Source of the DNA: Candidatus Latescibacterota bacterium
GTDB lineage: Bacteria > Latescibacterota > UBA2968
DNA length: 64,000 nucleotides
NCBI GenBank assembly: GCA_022821275.1
Contig: JAJEDY010000058.1
Coordinates: forward strand, 1 to 64,000
Reading direction: 5' to 3'
How positions within the stretch are numbered: the stretch's first letter is position 1; the number at the start of each line of letters is the position of its first letter. Of this stretch, positions 55,904-63,927 are shown piece by piece. The translations under genes were made by a program, and so were the position numbers. The notes below the pieces were generated by a model. The model was not told the origin of the DNA, made no database searches, and was given only the letters and a program-made list of their open reading frames with translations.

Positions 55904-56665
55904 TCAGATCCTCGAAATGCCAGCAATCTGCCATGTGTCGGCCTCTTTGCCGACCACCACGATGGATTGCTCGCCGTTGCCAGAGGCATCGCCAGCAGTC
56001 ACTGCCACAAGGACACCCCTGGGACCGGATTGTGCTACCTCGACTTTTAGATTGCTGACCGATGTGGTTCTTTCATTGACCTGTTGCGCCAGTTCGGTGC
56101 CATCTTCGATCCGCGTTACTGCGCCGACGCCGACCTCAATCAGCGGAAACCGGCAGAGTCTGGCGCAAGCATCGCCATCGTTTTTGTCCAGTGCATCGCA
56201 ATAGCGTCGCACCTGATTGGTTGCTGTCTCGGCAGCCTGGGCGATAGCTGTTTCGTCGTCACTTCCGTCGTAATAAGTACCAAGCGCAAACCGCGCCTGG
56301 ATCCCCCACGAATCAGCGGGTTTGGTGACAATATAAGTGACGCGGTTCCACAGGATGGGATCATCGTCTGCATTGTATCGCGTCCACCCGCCCACCAGGT
56401 GAACTTTGTTGGGAGATTCGTGCAGCCGGACGGGGTCTCGTCCCCTCGTCAGGACCCAACCCGTCGCTACCCTTGACGTCCAGTCGGCATTATCCGCGTA
56501 GTCCCGTGCCGTATCGTAATACATGGTTTTGCCGGCTGAGTCAACGCGGACATGGGGATAGCTCATCACAGCGGCCCAGGCATCTCCATTTTGGGATGCG
56601 TCGGCTTCAAAAAAGCCAAAGTAGGCATCTTCCGGGGTATCAAAGTGCGTCTTGTATTCGTTCAT
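55904..56665 (-). CDS. Tandem SnoaL/NTF2-like protein
   Basis: 253 residues containing two NTF2-like cone-fold repeats. The first (~5-120) has DTPEDAYFGFFEADASQNGDAWAAVMSYPHVRV. The second (~135-250) has ATNQVRRYCDALDKNDGDACARLCRFPLIEVG. Both end in a strand-rich half (VHLVGGWTRYN; QSIVVVGKEADTWQIAGI). Such domains are small-ligand binders, isomerases or dehydratases; no catalytic residues are assignable. Its ATG overlaps the stop of the upstream PhyH gene (ATGA), so the two are translationally coupled, suggesting action on the same substrate. Confidence 0.75.
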   Translation of the reverse strand: MNEYKTHFDTPEDAYFGFFEADASQNGDAWAAVMSYPHVRVDSAGKTMYYDTARDYADNADWTSRVATGWVLTRGRDPVRLHESPNKVHLVGGWTRYNADDDPILWNRVTYIVTKPADSWGIQARFALGTYYDGSDDETAIAQAAETATNQVRRYCDALDKNDGDACARLCRFPLIEVGVGAVTRIEDGTELAQQVNERTTSVSNLKVEVAQSGPRGVLVAVTAGDASGNGEQSIVVVGKEADTWQIAGISRI

Positions 56666-57846
56666 CCTGAAAGTTCCTCATCCATAGTGATTGCAAAACG
56701 CCCCTGAGGCCCATCGATTCGGCTTACGAGGAGGGATTCCAACTCGATATGCTCCCGCTCCGTCAGTTGACTCGCCAGAGGACTCGCAAGGAATTCTTTG
56801 TAAGGACGCGCGGTCTCCATAAAAGGCATGATGTACATGGGAACCACGGACTGAAGCATCGCCGCCCGTTTTTTGTTCGTGCGGTTCACGCCTGCTCGAT
56901 GCCAGGTTCGGGCATCATAGATGACGTAGCTGCCCGCCGGTGCCTCGACGACATCTGCCTCGGCGCCTGTATAGGGGAGGCCTCTTGCCTGGCGAGATCC
57001 TTCCTCCCTGTACGTATTCCCACTCCCCCATTCTGGAGGAGGTCCTTGCCCAAACGTATGCGATCCGAGTTTGAAACAGGTTGCGCCGTTTTCACTCTTA
57101 AATTCGGTCACACATAAATTTCGCTGAACGCCAAGAACGAGATTTAGCGCATTGTGCGGTACGATCCGATTGCCATCGGAGGAATTCCTGGCGATCCCCC
57201 AGAGGTACGGATAATCCGAATGCCACCCCCCCACGTTGCGTTCACCGTCGTCCGGGGCCACGACGGCGAAACCGGGCCTGTGCGCCAGCCGAATTTCCCG
57301 ACACTGCATATACTCCCGCATCACCCAGAGGGATACTGGCTCGGTTGCGGCTCTCGACACTTCCACAGACTGCGTGAGGGTCGGCAGGTTTCTGTCTAAT
57401 TCTTCATGGTCCCACTTGCCAGTGCAACTCACCCTTTGCAGTTCTTCGATCGCGTGGGGAGACAAGATGCTCGGAAGGCAGACCCACCCGTTCTCGCGGA
57501 TTTGCTGGAGGTATTCGGACGGAAGATGGGCAGGGCCGTGACCCGGCTGAAAACGCCCCGGCACGGACGATTCAGAGCCGTCTTCGCCCAGTGAATTCCC
57601 ATTCAGGGCGAGATGCACGCCTTCGTCATTCGCGGCAGACACATCGAGTGTCAGGCCCGACACCTCGTGGCGATAGGTATCGCCTTCTTCTTTCCAGATC
57701 GCTTTGTCGTCAGCGTGTTCGAAGACGGCTGTCTCGCCTTCCGATGTGCCTAAAAAATCACCCTTTTCGTTTCTCAACAGCGTAAAGTGAGCGGAAGGTT
57801 TCTCCACGCGAACGACGCGCTCTTCAAATTTCTGAGTTGGGGGCAT
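56662..57846 (-). CDS. PhyH family oxygenase with an extra N-terminal domain
   Basis: 394 residues from ATG 57846, preceded by aaaggagtg; the open frame beyond that lies antisense to the next PhyH gene and is spurious. Residues ~18-100 (HFTLLRNEKGDFLGTS, AVFEHADDKAIWKEEGDTYR, SGLTLDVSAANDEG) look like a fascin- or beta-trefoil-like strand-rich module that is unusual for the family. PhyH begins at ~118 (IRENGWVCLPSIL). HSD at 209-211 provides iron ligands, FKLGSHTFGQ follows, and the distal His lies in TWHRAGVNRTNKKRA. Coupled by ATGA to the SnoaL-like gene downstream. Confidence 0.88.
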   Translation of the reverse strand: MPPTQKFEERVVRVEKPSAHFTLLRNEKGDFLGTSEGETAVFEHADDKAIWKEEGDTYRHEVSGLTLDVSAANDEGVHLALNGNSLGEDGSESSVPGRFQPGHGPAHLPSEYLQQIRENGWVCLPSILSPHAIEELQRVSCTGKWDHEELDRNLPTLTQSVEVSRAATEPVSLWVMREYMQCREIRLAHRPGFAVVAPDDGERNVGGWHSDYPYLWGIARNSSDGNRIVPHNALNLVLGVQRNLCVTEFKSENGATCFKLGSHTFGQGPPPEWGSGNTYREEGSRQARGLPYTGAEADVVEAPAGSYVIYDARTWHRAGVNRTNKKRAAMLQSVVPMYIMPFMETARPYKEFLASPLASQLTEREHIELESLLVSRIDGPQGRFAITMDEELSG

Positions 57847-57868
57847 GTGGCACTCCTTTGTCGCACAG

Positions 57869-59002
57869 TTAGCTATTTTGATCTCCCAAACCCCTTGCCT
57901 CGGCAACGACTTCCCGCATGCCGTCCCATTCGCTCCAGGGATCGCACAATTTATCGATCGCGACCTGCCAGGGATTATAACCATCGGGATATTCGAGAAA
58001 CTCGCCTTCCCAACCGCGGTCGGGGTGATCGCTGTCTCCCCGCACTTTTGCACCTCCCGGGCGATGGCGGCGCAGCCGAAAGTAGGCACTGATACGAGGA
58101 TCTGCACCCAGGTCATTGCGGGTGCCACAATGTGGGATGCCGTGAGCCGTGATAAAGGCATCGCCTTCTTCAACGAGCAAGGGTGTAGGCTCCGGCCACA
58201 TGAGACCATCGGGCGTGTATTGCGCGCTTTCTCGATAGTGATTAGCGATCCATTCCGGCATGTAATTAATGCCGACCCCCTTATCGCCAACGCGTTTTAA
58301 ACGCGGCCAATCAGGACCTTCGGGACCGATGACGCCGCCCTGGGCGCGTTGTCGTCGAAAAAACTCAGCTGTGTGATGATGGGCACCGCGGAGGACGGCA
58401 AAGTTGCCGTAGCCAAATTTGGATTGGTCGCTCAGGATCACGCCGACGAATGTGGTAAAGCTGCCGAGGGAGAGCGTACAATCCGGGTCCTGAAACAAAG
58501 GCGAGCCGTTTATCCCGATCACGCTGGCGCTGCGATCACCAAAGTGCGGTGTTTTGGGCGCGTACCAATCATCCACTTCGTCCGCTTTTTGGGGAATGGG
58601 GCCTGTCCACTGGCCGTCCAGATGCGGAAAAAATGCATGATTGGGCACTTCATCGTCCGGCAGGCCGTGGATGCCGATTTCTCTGGTAGGCTCGCGCGGA
58701 TACAGAATCGGCGCAAAGCCGTTTGTCGGAGGATCAAATGGCCCCATGGTGTTGGTGAGCAATTCGGTTAGCGCCGTTTTGTTGATGAGATCTGTGATGA
58801 TGTCTTCGCTGCCGACAAAGCGGTTTCTTCTTTTTGGCGCGTCCATCGTACCATTCACAATTTGACCTGCGGTGATATTGACCAGTCGTCGGGCACGGTG
58901 GGTCAGTTCTTTGGGTACGATGTTCTTAAGGACAATGTATCCATCCCGGTAGAAAGCGCGTTTTTGCTCAAGGGTGAGTTCGACAGGACCGTTGTGTTTC
59001 AT
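57869..59002 (-). CDS. Phytanoyl-CoA dioxygenase (PhyH) family oxygenase, large member
   Basis: 377 residues. HLD at 127-129 (FFPHLDGQWTG) and NFAVLRGAHHHTAEFF at ~215 match the family's GSH region, with the distal His in THGIPHCGTRNDL and Arg in ISAYFRLRRHRPGG. Opening FYRDGYIVLKNIVPKEL is typical. ATG overlaps the stop of the 51-codon PhyH minigene upstream (ATGA), so its translation may now depend on that minigene. The next gene (another PhyH) starts 22 bases after its stop. Confidence 0.88.
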   Translation of the reverse strand: MKHNGPVELTLEQKRAFYRDGYIVLKNIVPKELTHRARRLVNITAGQIVNGTMDAPKRRNRFVGSEDIITDLINKTALTELLTNTMGPFDPPTNGFAPILYPREPTREIGIHGLPDDEVPNHAFFPHLDGQWTGPIPQKADEVDDWYAPKTPHFGDRSASVIGINGSPLFQDPDCTLSLGSFTTFVGVILSDQSKFGYGNFAVLRGAHHHTAEFFRRQRAQGGVIGPEGPDWPRLKRVGDKGVGINYMPEWIANHYRESAQYTPDGLMWPEPTPLLVEEGDAFITAHGIPHCGTRNDLGADPRISAYFRLRRHRPGGAKVRGDSDHPDRGWEGEFLEYPDGYNPWQVAIDKLCDPWSEWDGMREVVAEARGLGDQNS

Positions 59003-59154
59003 AGCTGACCTCTTGGAAAATAGACCGTTGGATTGTCCGCGTCACTCAGATGCTTTCGCTCGTTGCCCCAGTTGTCTGCTGTGCCATTCCAGTATCGGGT
59101 GTCGGAAGGCGAGTATGAGAATTTGATCTCGCGCTCCGTCAATGCCTGTCCCAT
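58999..59154 (-). pseudogene. In-frame internally deleted PhyH minigene, 51 codons
   Basis: The first ten residues (MGQALTEREI) and the leader (gagcacaggtt) match the PhyH gene at 61378-62163; from residue 12 the sequence matches that protein's C-terminus (FSYSPSDTRYWNGTA, NPTVYF). About 210 internal codons, with all iron ligands, are missing and the frame is kept. A few residues (PRGQL) extend beyond the parent's end before TGA. Start and gaggag ribosome-binding site are intact. The stop overlaps the next ATG. Confidence 0.88.
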
Positions 59155-59183
59155 AACCTGTGCTCCTCAAATATAATGTCCCC

Positions 59184-60617
59184 TCAAAATCCCCTTGGAT
59201 CTCCTCCGACGGGAACAGTATCAGAAGTTCTCATAAACCAATCCAACACAGACCTTTCCAGATCTGACTTTGTCTCTTGCATACCCGGGTCATCGATTAA
59301 ATTCTCTAACTCCCGAGGGTCATTTTTGAGATCGTATAATTCGTCCTGACCGGCGGTGCGTCGAATGAGCTTGTGATTCAAACTCCTGATCATCGTCGTA
59401 CGGCAAACACTTTCGGGCACTTCTTGTTGCAGTTTGCCCTTGGGAAAATAGATACCATCCCTGTTGGGATTACGCCAGTCCCATCGTCCTTCAAACGCAT
59501 GGGGTTCACAAATCTCATAGCCCCCTTCTGCGAATACCAATCGATCCTTATCTTCCGCTTCACCCCGAAGTTGCGGCACAAAGGACCTGGCGAAATGGGT
59601 GTGTGTGGGCGAAAGACCGGTCAGTTCCAAAACAGATGGCATGAGATCGAACATCTCAACCGGACCTTCCACCACATGACCTGCTTTGTTACCGGGTGCT
59701 TTTACCAATAGCGGCACTCGTGTCAGCGCATCACTGTAATCACTGGGCCATTTTTCCACCAAACCATAGTCCCCTGCCCAGTCACCGTGATCAGACGAAA
59801 CAATGAGAACCGTATTTTCAAAAAGCCCCTTCTCCTCCATAACAGTCATCAGTTCCCCGAGAAGCCAGTCCGTATAGCTGATCATACCGAGATAAACGGC
59901 ATTCAATTTCCGAAAGAAATCCTCCGACAATTCATTCAGGCGGCGGTACTTTCTGATGAGCGCGTAAAAATCCGGCTTTTTGTCCAGCCCTGCGGGTCTC
60001 AAATCCGGTATATCCTCGGGATCATACATGTCGTAAAAATCGCGGTGGGTGGTATAGCCTGGATGGGGTTGCAAAAGCGGCAAAAACAAAAAGAAGGGAT
60101 TGTCATCATCTCTGCGATTGTTCAGAAAATCGATCCCCGCTTTGACTTTAATATAATCAGCGACCTCTTCCCTTTCGCAATTCAAAGGCTCAAAATCAAA
60201 ACTATAGAATTCCTTGTCACCGATTTGCCAGCGATTCTTCCTTTTATCATCTTTGTGTTCGTAATATTCTTTTATGCAGGACAAACTATCTCGCGCGAGT
60301 AAATCATTTTTGCCATACCAGTGAATGTCGTATCCCGCTTCATACAGATATTTAAAAAGATGGGGTTCATGGGGTCTTATCAGATGCCACATGGAGCGAT
60401 GCCCAGCACAATGGGGATAAAGCCCCGTCATCATCGAAACTCTGGAAGGCGTACATTGCGCGTTTTGCACATGGCACTGGTCAAAGCGAACCCCTTCTGC
60501 CGCCAGGCGATCGTAATTTGGGGTTTTGATCACTGGATGGCCATAACACGCCAAACTTTCGGCTCGCATTTCGTCTGGTTGAAAAAATATAAAATTCAAT
60601 GGTTTTTGATTGGCCAT
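59184..60617 (-). CDS. Type I sulfatase
   Basis: 477 residues. QPDEM at 13-17 is the Asp-Glu variant metal site. CTPSR at 55-59 is the formylglycine motif (Cys55). WYGKNDLL and VSSDHGDWAGDYG follow. ELYDLKNDPRELENLI is the usual tail. No signal peptide. The upstream PhyH stop is 5 bases before its ATG, so PhyH and sulfatase are very probably cotranscribed here, the tightest such pair in the window. Confidence 0.92.
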   Translation of the reverse strand: MANQKPLNFIFFQPDEMRAESLACYGHPVIKTPNYDRLAAEGVRFDQCHVQNAQCTPSRVSMMTGLYPHCAGHRSMWHLIRPHEPHLFKYLYEAGYDIHWYGKNDLLARDSLSCIKEYYEHKDDKRKNRWQIGDKEFYSFDFEPLNCEREEVADYIKVKAGIDFLNNRRDDDNPFFLFLPLLQPHPGYTTHRDFYDMYDPEDIPDLRPAGLDKKPDFYALIRKYRRLNELSEDFFRKLNAVYLGMISYTDWLLGELMTVMEEKGLFENTVLIVSSDHGDWAGDYGLVEKWPSDYSDALTRVPLLVKAPGNKAGHVVEGPVEMFDLMPSVLELTGLSPTHTHFARSFVPQLRGEAEDKDRLVFAEGGYEICEPHAFEGRWDWRNPNRDGIYFPKGKLQQEVPESVCRTTMIRSLNHKLIRRTAGQDELYDLKNDPRELENLIDDPGMQETKSDLERSVLDWFMRTSDTVPVGGDPRGF

Positions 60618-60622
60618 AAGAT

Positions 60623-61360
60623 CTAAGGTTTCTCCAAATCAAATGACGATAGGGGATCTGGAATGAGCGCGCAATGCTCGCCCAACCGCTCGCGAATATC
60701 CTGCGTCAAAGAGCCTGCAATTTCATATTGAGGCGCGGTGTTTGTACAACTGTATCCCATATGGATCACACGCCTGGGCGATTTTGAAAGGTTTGCACGA
60801 GCGCCATGCCAGATATCGCCGTGACAAAAAATGCCCGTTCCAGCCGTACAGGTCGCGTAGATTTCTCCAGCAACTGCCTCTTTGAGATCGTCCAGAATAT
60901 CTCGGGGCCAGGGTTTTTTATGCGATCCCGGCACAAGGCGAGTCGCACCGTTTTCTTCTGTCATATCATCAAGTGCCCACACCACATTGAGGTATGCAGT
61001 ACAATTCTTAAAGAACGATCGATCGGCATGGATTGCCTGGATAGGACGCGGATCACCGGGCATGGGATCGTGAAAATTCATGGCCTGCCAGCGCATATCC
61101 TCTCCAATCACCAGCCTGGCCATTTCTAATGCAATCGGCTCGATTGCCAGTTCTTCAAAGACGCGGCCTTTACCAATGAGATTGCACAACCTGCGAACGC
61201 CCGGAGGGGTCGATCCTTCTGTCCCTGCCTTTTCGCCCTCCAGGTCATATCTCTTTTCCAGGGCCTCTCGCAACGCCGCCAATCGTTGTACAGAGAGCAC
61301 ATTTTCAACGATCAGATAACCGTGTTCTTGAAAAAAATTCCATTGTTGTACAGAAATCAT
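60623..61360 (-). CDS. Phytanoyl-CoA dioxygenase (PhyH) family oxygenase
   Basis: 245 residues. HAD at 111-113 (QAIHADRSFF), RLVPGSHKKPWPRD at ~148, and the distal His and Arg in IWHGARANLSKSPRRVIHM. FQEHGYLIVENVLS opens the domain. A good caggggatt leader precedes ATG 61360. The next PhyH upstream ends 17 bases before, and the sulfatase downstream starts 5 bases after, giving a compact PhyH-PhyH-sulfatase unit. Confidence 0.9.
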   Translation of the reverse strand: MISVQQWNFFQEHGYLIVENVLSVQRLAALREALEKRYDLEGEKAGTEGSTPPGVRRLCNLIGKGRVFEELAIEPIALEMARLVIGEDMRWQAMNFHDPMPGDPRPIQAIHADRSFFKNCTAYLNVVWALDDMTEENGATRLVPGSHKKPWPRDILDDLKEAVAGEIYATCTAGTGIFCHGDIWHGARANLSKSPRRVIHMGYSCTNTAPQYEIAGSLTQDIRERLGEHCALIPDPLSSFDLEKP

Positions 61361-61377
61361 TTCAATCCCCTGAAATC

Positions 61378-62163
61378 TTATTCGGAAAAATGGACCGTGG
61401 GATTGTTCGGATCACTCAAACGCTTCCGCTCGCTGCCCCAGTTGGCTGCGGTGCCGTTCCAGTATCGCGTGTCAGAAGGGGAGTATGAGAAGAGGTATGA
61501 CCAGCGCGACTTGTCGGTGCTGTTGGGTGGACCGCCATGGACTGTGTATCCGTGATGCACAGTGCAGTCACCCGGCTGGTAATGGAACGGCGGAGAAAGC
61601 TCCAGAACAGACGTCAGATTTGGGTATTGCTCGAGCAGGTTGCCCCGGTCATCTTTGAATACCGAGCCAAGCGGTCCTTCGCGATGTGAGCGGCTGACGA
61701 ATCGCATGGCACTCATCTCTGGTGGCACTTCCACCAGTGCAAGCCAGAACTGGAGCTCGCCCACGCGATCAGAGCCGTGCTCTGACGAGTCCTGATGATA
61801 AGTGGCCCCGGCTGCCCCCGGGGGCTTGTGTTGGAGGATGTCGATGCGATAGCGAAGTGGGATATCTACGCCCTTGAGCCGCTTCCTGTTCACGAGTCGC
61901 GTTGCGTTCTTTGACATGCGCTCGCTGAACATGAACGAGCGGAACGGCTCGGTCTCTTCCCGCCGCGCCAGGCCGACAGCCCGTCTGGGGGCGCTATTGC
62001 GTTTCAACCACTCCTGACCAACGCGCAGGAGTTCCGTTGCGAACTCCGAGTCCACGAGTTGCTTCATCATGACCCACCCGTATTCGTGGTAAAAAGCCAC
62101 TTCTTCGTCTGTAACCTCCCGAACGATGGATTCGATTTCGCGCTCTGTCAATGCTTGTCCCAT
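61378..62163 (-). CDS. Phytanoyl-CoA dioxygenase (PhyH) family oxygenase
   Basis: 261 residues from ATG 62163, chosen because ggaaggag precedes it and because the same start and leader are duplicated in the minigene at 59154; the frame is open ~38 codons upstream without homology. HQD at 123-125 (YHQDSSEHG), RFVSRSHREGP at ~165, and the distal His in TVHHGYTVHGGPPNSTDKSRW. The C-terminal DTRYWNGTAANWGSERKRLSD is the parent form of the minigene tail. Confidence 0.9.
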   Translation of the reverse strand: MGQALTEREIESIVREVTDEEVAFYHEYGWVMMKQLVDSEFATELLRVGQEWLKRNSAPRRAVGLARREETEPFRSFMFSERMSKNATRLVNRKRLKGVDIPLRYRIDILQHKPPGAAGATYHQDSSEHGSDRVGELQFWLALVEVPPEMSAMRFVSRSHREGPLGSVFKDDRGNLLEQYPNLTSVLELSPPFHYQPGDCTVHHGYTVHGGPPNSTDKSRWSYLFSYSPSDTRYWNGTAANWGSERKRLSDPNNPTVHFSE

Positions 62164-62222
62164 AACCTGTGCTCCTTCCGGTGTCGTGTCCCTGAACAGC
62201 TTTCCCGCTACCCCCAAAACCC

Positions 62223-62270
62223 TCAAAATCCTTTGGACGGTGCCAGTCGGTCGTAATAATCGTCCCACAT
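62223..62270 (-). other. Short frame in the 110-bp gap, possible gene tail
   Basis: Minus-strand ATG 62270 reads MWDDYYDRLAPSKGF and a stop. The sequence is protein-like and could be the last residues of a lost gene, but I cannot name the family and chance is possible. The rest of 62164-62273 holds only the ribosome-binding site of the PhyH gene. Confidence 0.2.
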
Positions 62271-62273
62271 TTC

Positions 62274-63821
62274 TCACGCAGATACGACCTCAAAGGCCGT
62301 TATATTGCGGGTATCCTTGCTGAACTCTACCCCGATCAGGTGGATCGGCTGATCCAGACCCCGGTATTTGTCCGCATATCCCTTCTCTTTTAGTTGCGCC
62401 ATTGCCGCACCCTCAGACGCCAGTTCCACCACCTTGAACTCGAACAGGTACACATTGTCGTTGAAACGAACCGCCATGTCCAGACGCCCATCACTACCAC
62501 TGTCCTCCACAACGATGTCGAATCCCACCGACGCGAAGTAGGAGTAGAAGACGCTGGCGTAGTAGCCTTCGTAGTTCGCTATTTCATTATTCGTATGCCA
62601 CTGGTAGGGAATGCTGGCAAAAAACGCCTTGAACAGGCTTTCCAGATCAGCGAAGTCATTGATCAGTAACAGGTCATACAGGCGGGCGCGATGCTCCGTG
62701 CGCTGTGAGGGATCGCCAGTCAGGTGATTTAGCAGGCTCTTGTTCAAACTCTGACGCACTTCTCGATTCGGATAGGACAGGCGATAGTACATATCTCCAC
62801 CGCGCGGTTCGGTCTGGTGGATGGTTAGATACCCGGTCTGGAACAGCAGGGCTTCGGTGGCGATGTGGTCAACATCAAAAGCCGACAGCAAATCATCACT
62901 GCCCAGCATGTTGTCCAGAGCCAGCGCACCGACCCCGCGCGATAGCAGCGTCTCAATCAGAAATGTCGGCGTGCCAGTCTCGAACCAGTAGGCTTCGAAG
63001 CTGTGCCTTCTAAACAGCAGCAGGATGTCGAAGGGATTATAGACCTTCTCATCGCCCCGCCAGCTATAGCCATTGTACCAGTTGCGGATTTCATCCCGAT
63101 CCAGACCCGGCAATTCTGGCGCGAATACCGTGTCGAGGTCCTCTTCTGTGTATCCACAGACGGCGGAATATTGTGGATCAATGGTGATGTCTGTGAGATT
63201 GTTGAGGCCAGAGAACAGACTGACCTTGGAGAACTTGCTGACACCCGTGAGGAAGGTGAATTTGATATGGGCATCGCTATCCTTGATGGTCGCGTATAGA
63301 CCACGCAGAAAATCTCGGTTGGCGCGTGCGACCTCTGGCACCTCAAGTGCGTCCAGAATCGGCTTATCGTATTCATCCACCAGCACCGCTACCGGCTGCC
63401 CAGCACGCTCGTGCAATGCCTCAATCAGTGAGGCAAAACGACCCGGTGCTGTCACGGCCTCTGCAACCACTCCAGAGCGTTTTTCAATGGCGGTCAATTG
63501 CTCCATCACATTTGCCTGCAAGTAGCCATCCTCTTTGAAATTACCGCTACCAAAGCTCAAGCGCACAACGGGATAGCGAACAGACCAATCCCAGTGGCCG
63601 TGGATGTGTAGCCCCTCGAACAGCGGTTCATTGCCCTCAAACAGTTCCTTCAGCGTATCGAGAAACAGGCTTTTACCAAAGCGCCGTGGACGCGATAAAA
63701 AGTAGTGCGTGCCTTCGTCCATCAATCGCCGAATGTGAGGCGTTTTATCGACATAGTAACAGTTCTCTTCCCGAATTTTACGGAAGGTCTGAATGCCGAT
63801 GGGCAGTCTGCGTTTGGTCAT
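62274..63821 (-). CDS. AAA-ATPase-like / PD-(D/E)XK nuclease fusion protein
   Basis: 515 residues from ATG 63821, with caaagg upstream; a GTG three codons earlier is the alternative. LPIGIQTFRKIREENCYYVDKT opens the AAA-ATPase-like domain, SRPRRFGKSLFLDTL is its P-loop region, and VLVDEYDKPILDAL the Walker B-like segment. Near the C-terminus DGRLDMAV and YLFEFKVVE give the PD-(D/E)XK nuclease core. The family is abundant in Bacteroidetes and environmental lineages and often occurs as accessory, variable genes; a defence or mobile role is suspected but unproven. It is functionally unrelated to its neighbours. Confidence 0.88.
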   Translation of the reverse strand: MTKRRLPIGIQTFRKIREENCYYVDKTPHIRRLMDEGTHYFLSRPRRFGKSLFLDTLKELFEGNEPLFEGLHIHGHWDWSVRYPVVRLSFGSGNFKEDGYLQANVMEQLTAIEKRSGVVAEAVTAPGRFASLIEALHERAGQPVAVLVDEYDKPILDALEVPEVARANRDFLRGLYATIKDSDAHIKFTFLTGVSKFSKVSLFSGLNNLTDITIDPQYSAVCGYTEEDLDTVFAPELPGLDRDEIRNWYNGYSWRGDEKVYNPFDILLLFRRHSFEAYWFETGTPTFLIETLLSRGVGALALDNMLGSDDLLSAFDVDHIATEALLFQTGYLTIHQTEPRGGDMYYRLSYPNREVRQSLNKSLLNHLTGDPSQRTEHRARLYDLLLINDFADLESLFKAFFASIPYQWHTNNEIANYEGYYASVFYSYFASVGFDIVVEDSGSDGRLDMAVRFNDNVYLFEFKVVELASEGAAMAQLKEKGYADKYRGLDQPIHLIGVEFSKDTRNITAFEVVSA

Positions 63822-63900
63822 GTTATGCACCTTTGTCTTTCGATCTCATCCAAAAGCGATTCTATATTTTTTAACCTCATTGATCGTAGAAGTGGTATCG

Positions 63901-63927
63901 AATTTGCCAGACGGTGTCTGGCAAATT
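63901..63927. terminator. Perfect 12-bp palindrome upstream of the nuclease gene
   Basis: AATTTGCCAGAC / GTCTGGCAAATT with a three-base ggt loop. A related shorter palindrome CAGACgctGTCTG follows at ~63956-63968. Either could be a terminator for a gene beyond the window, an operator, or part of a mobile-element end. The window ends too soon to decide. Confidence 0.4.

Noticed and set aside
57847-58290. N-terminal extension of the PhyH gene at 56662 upstream of 57846
   Set aside because: It runs antisense through the neighbouring PhyH coding region; ATG 57846 has a good ribosome-binding site and normal sequence afterwards.
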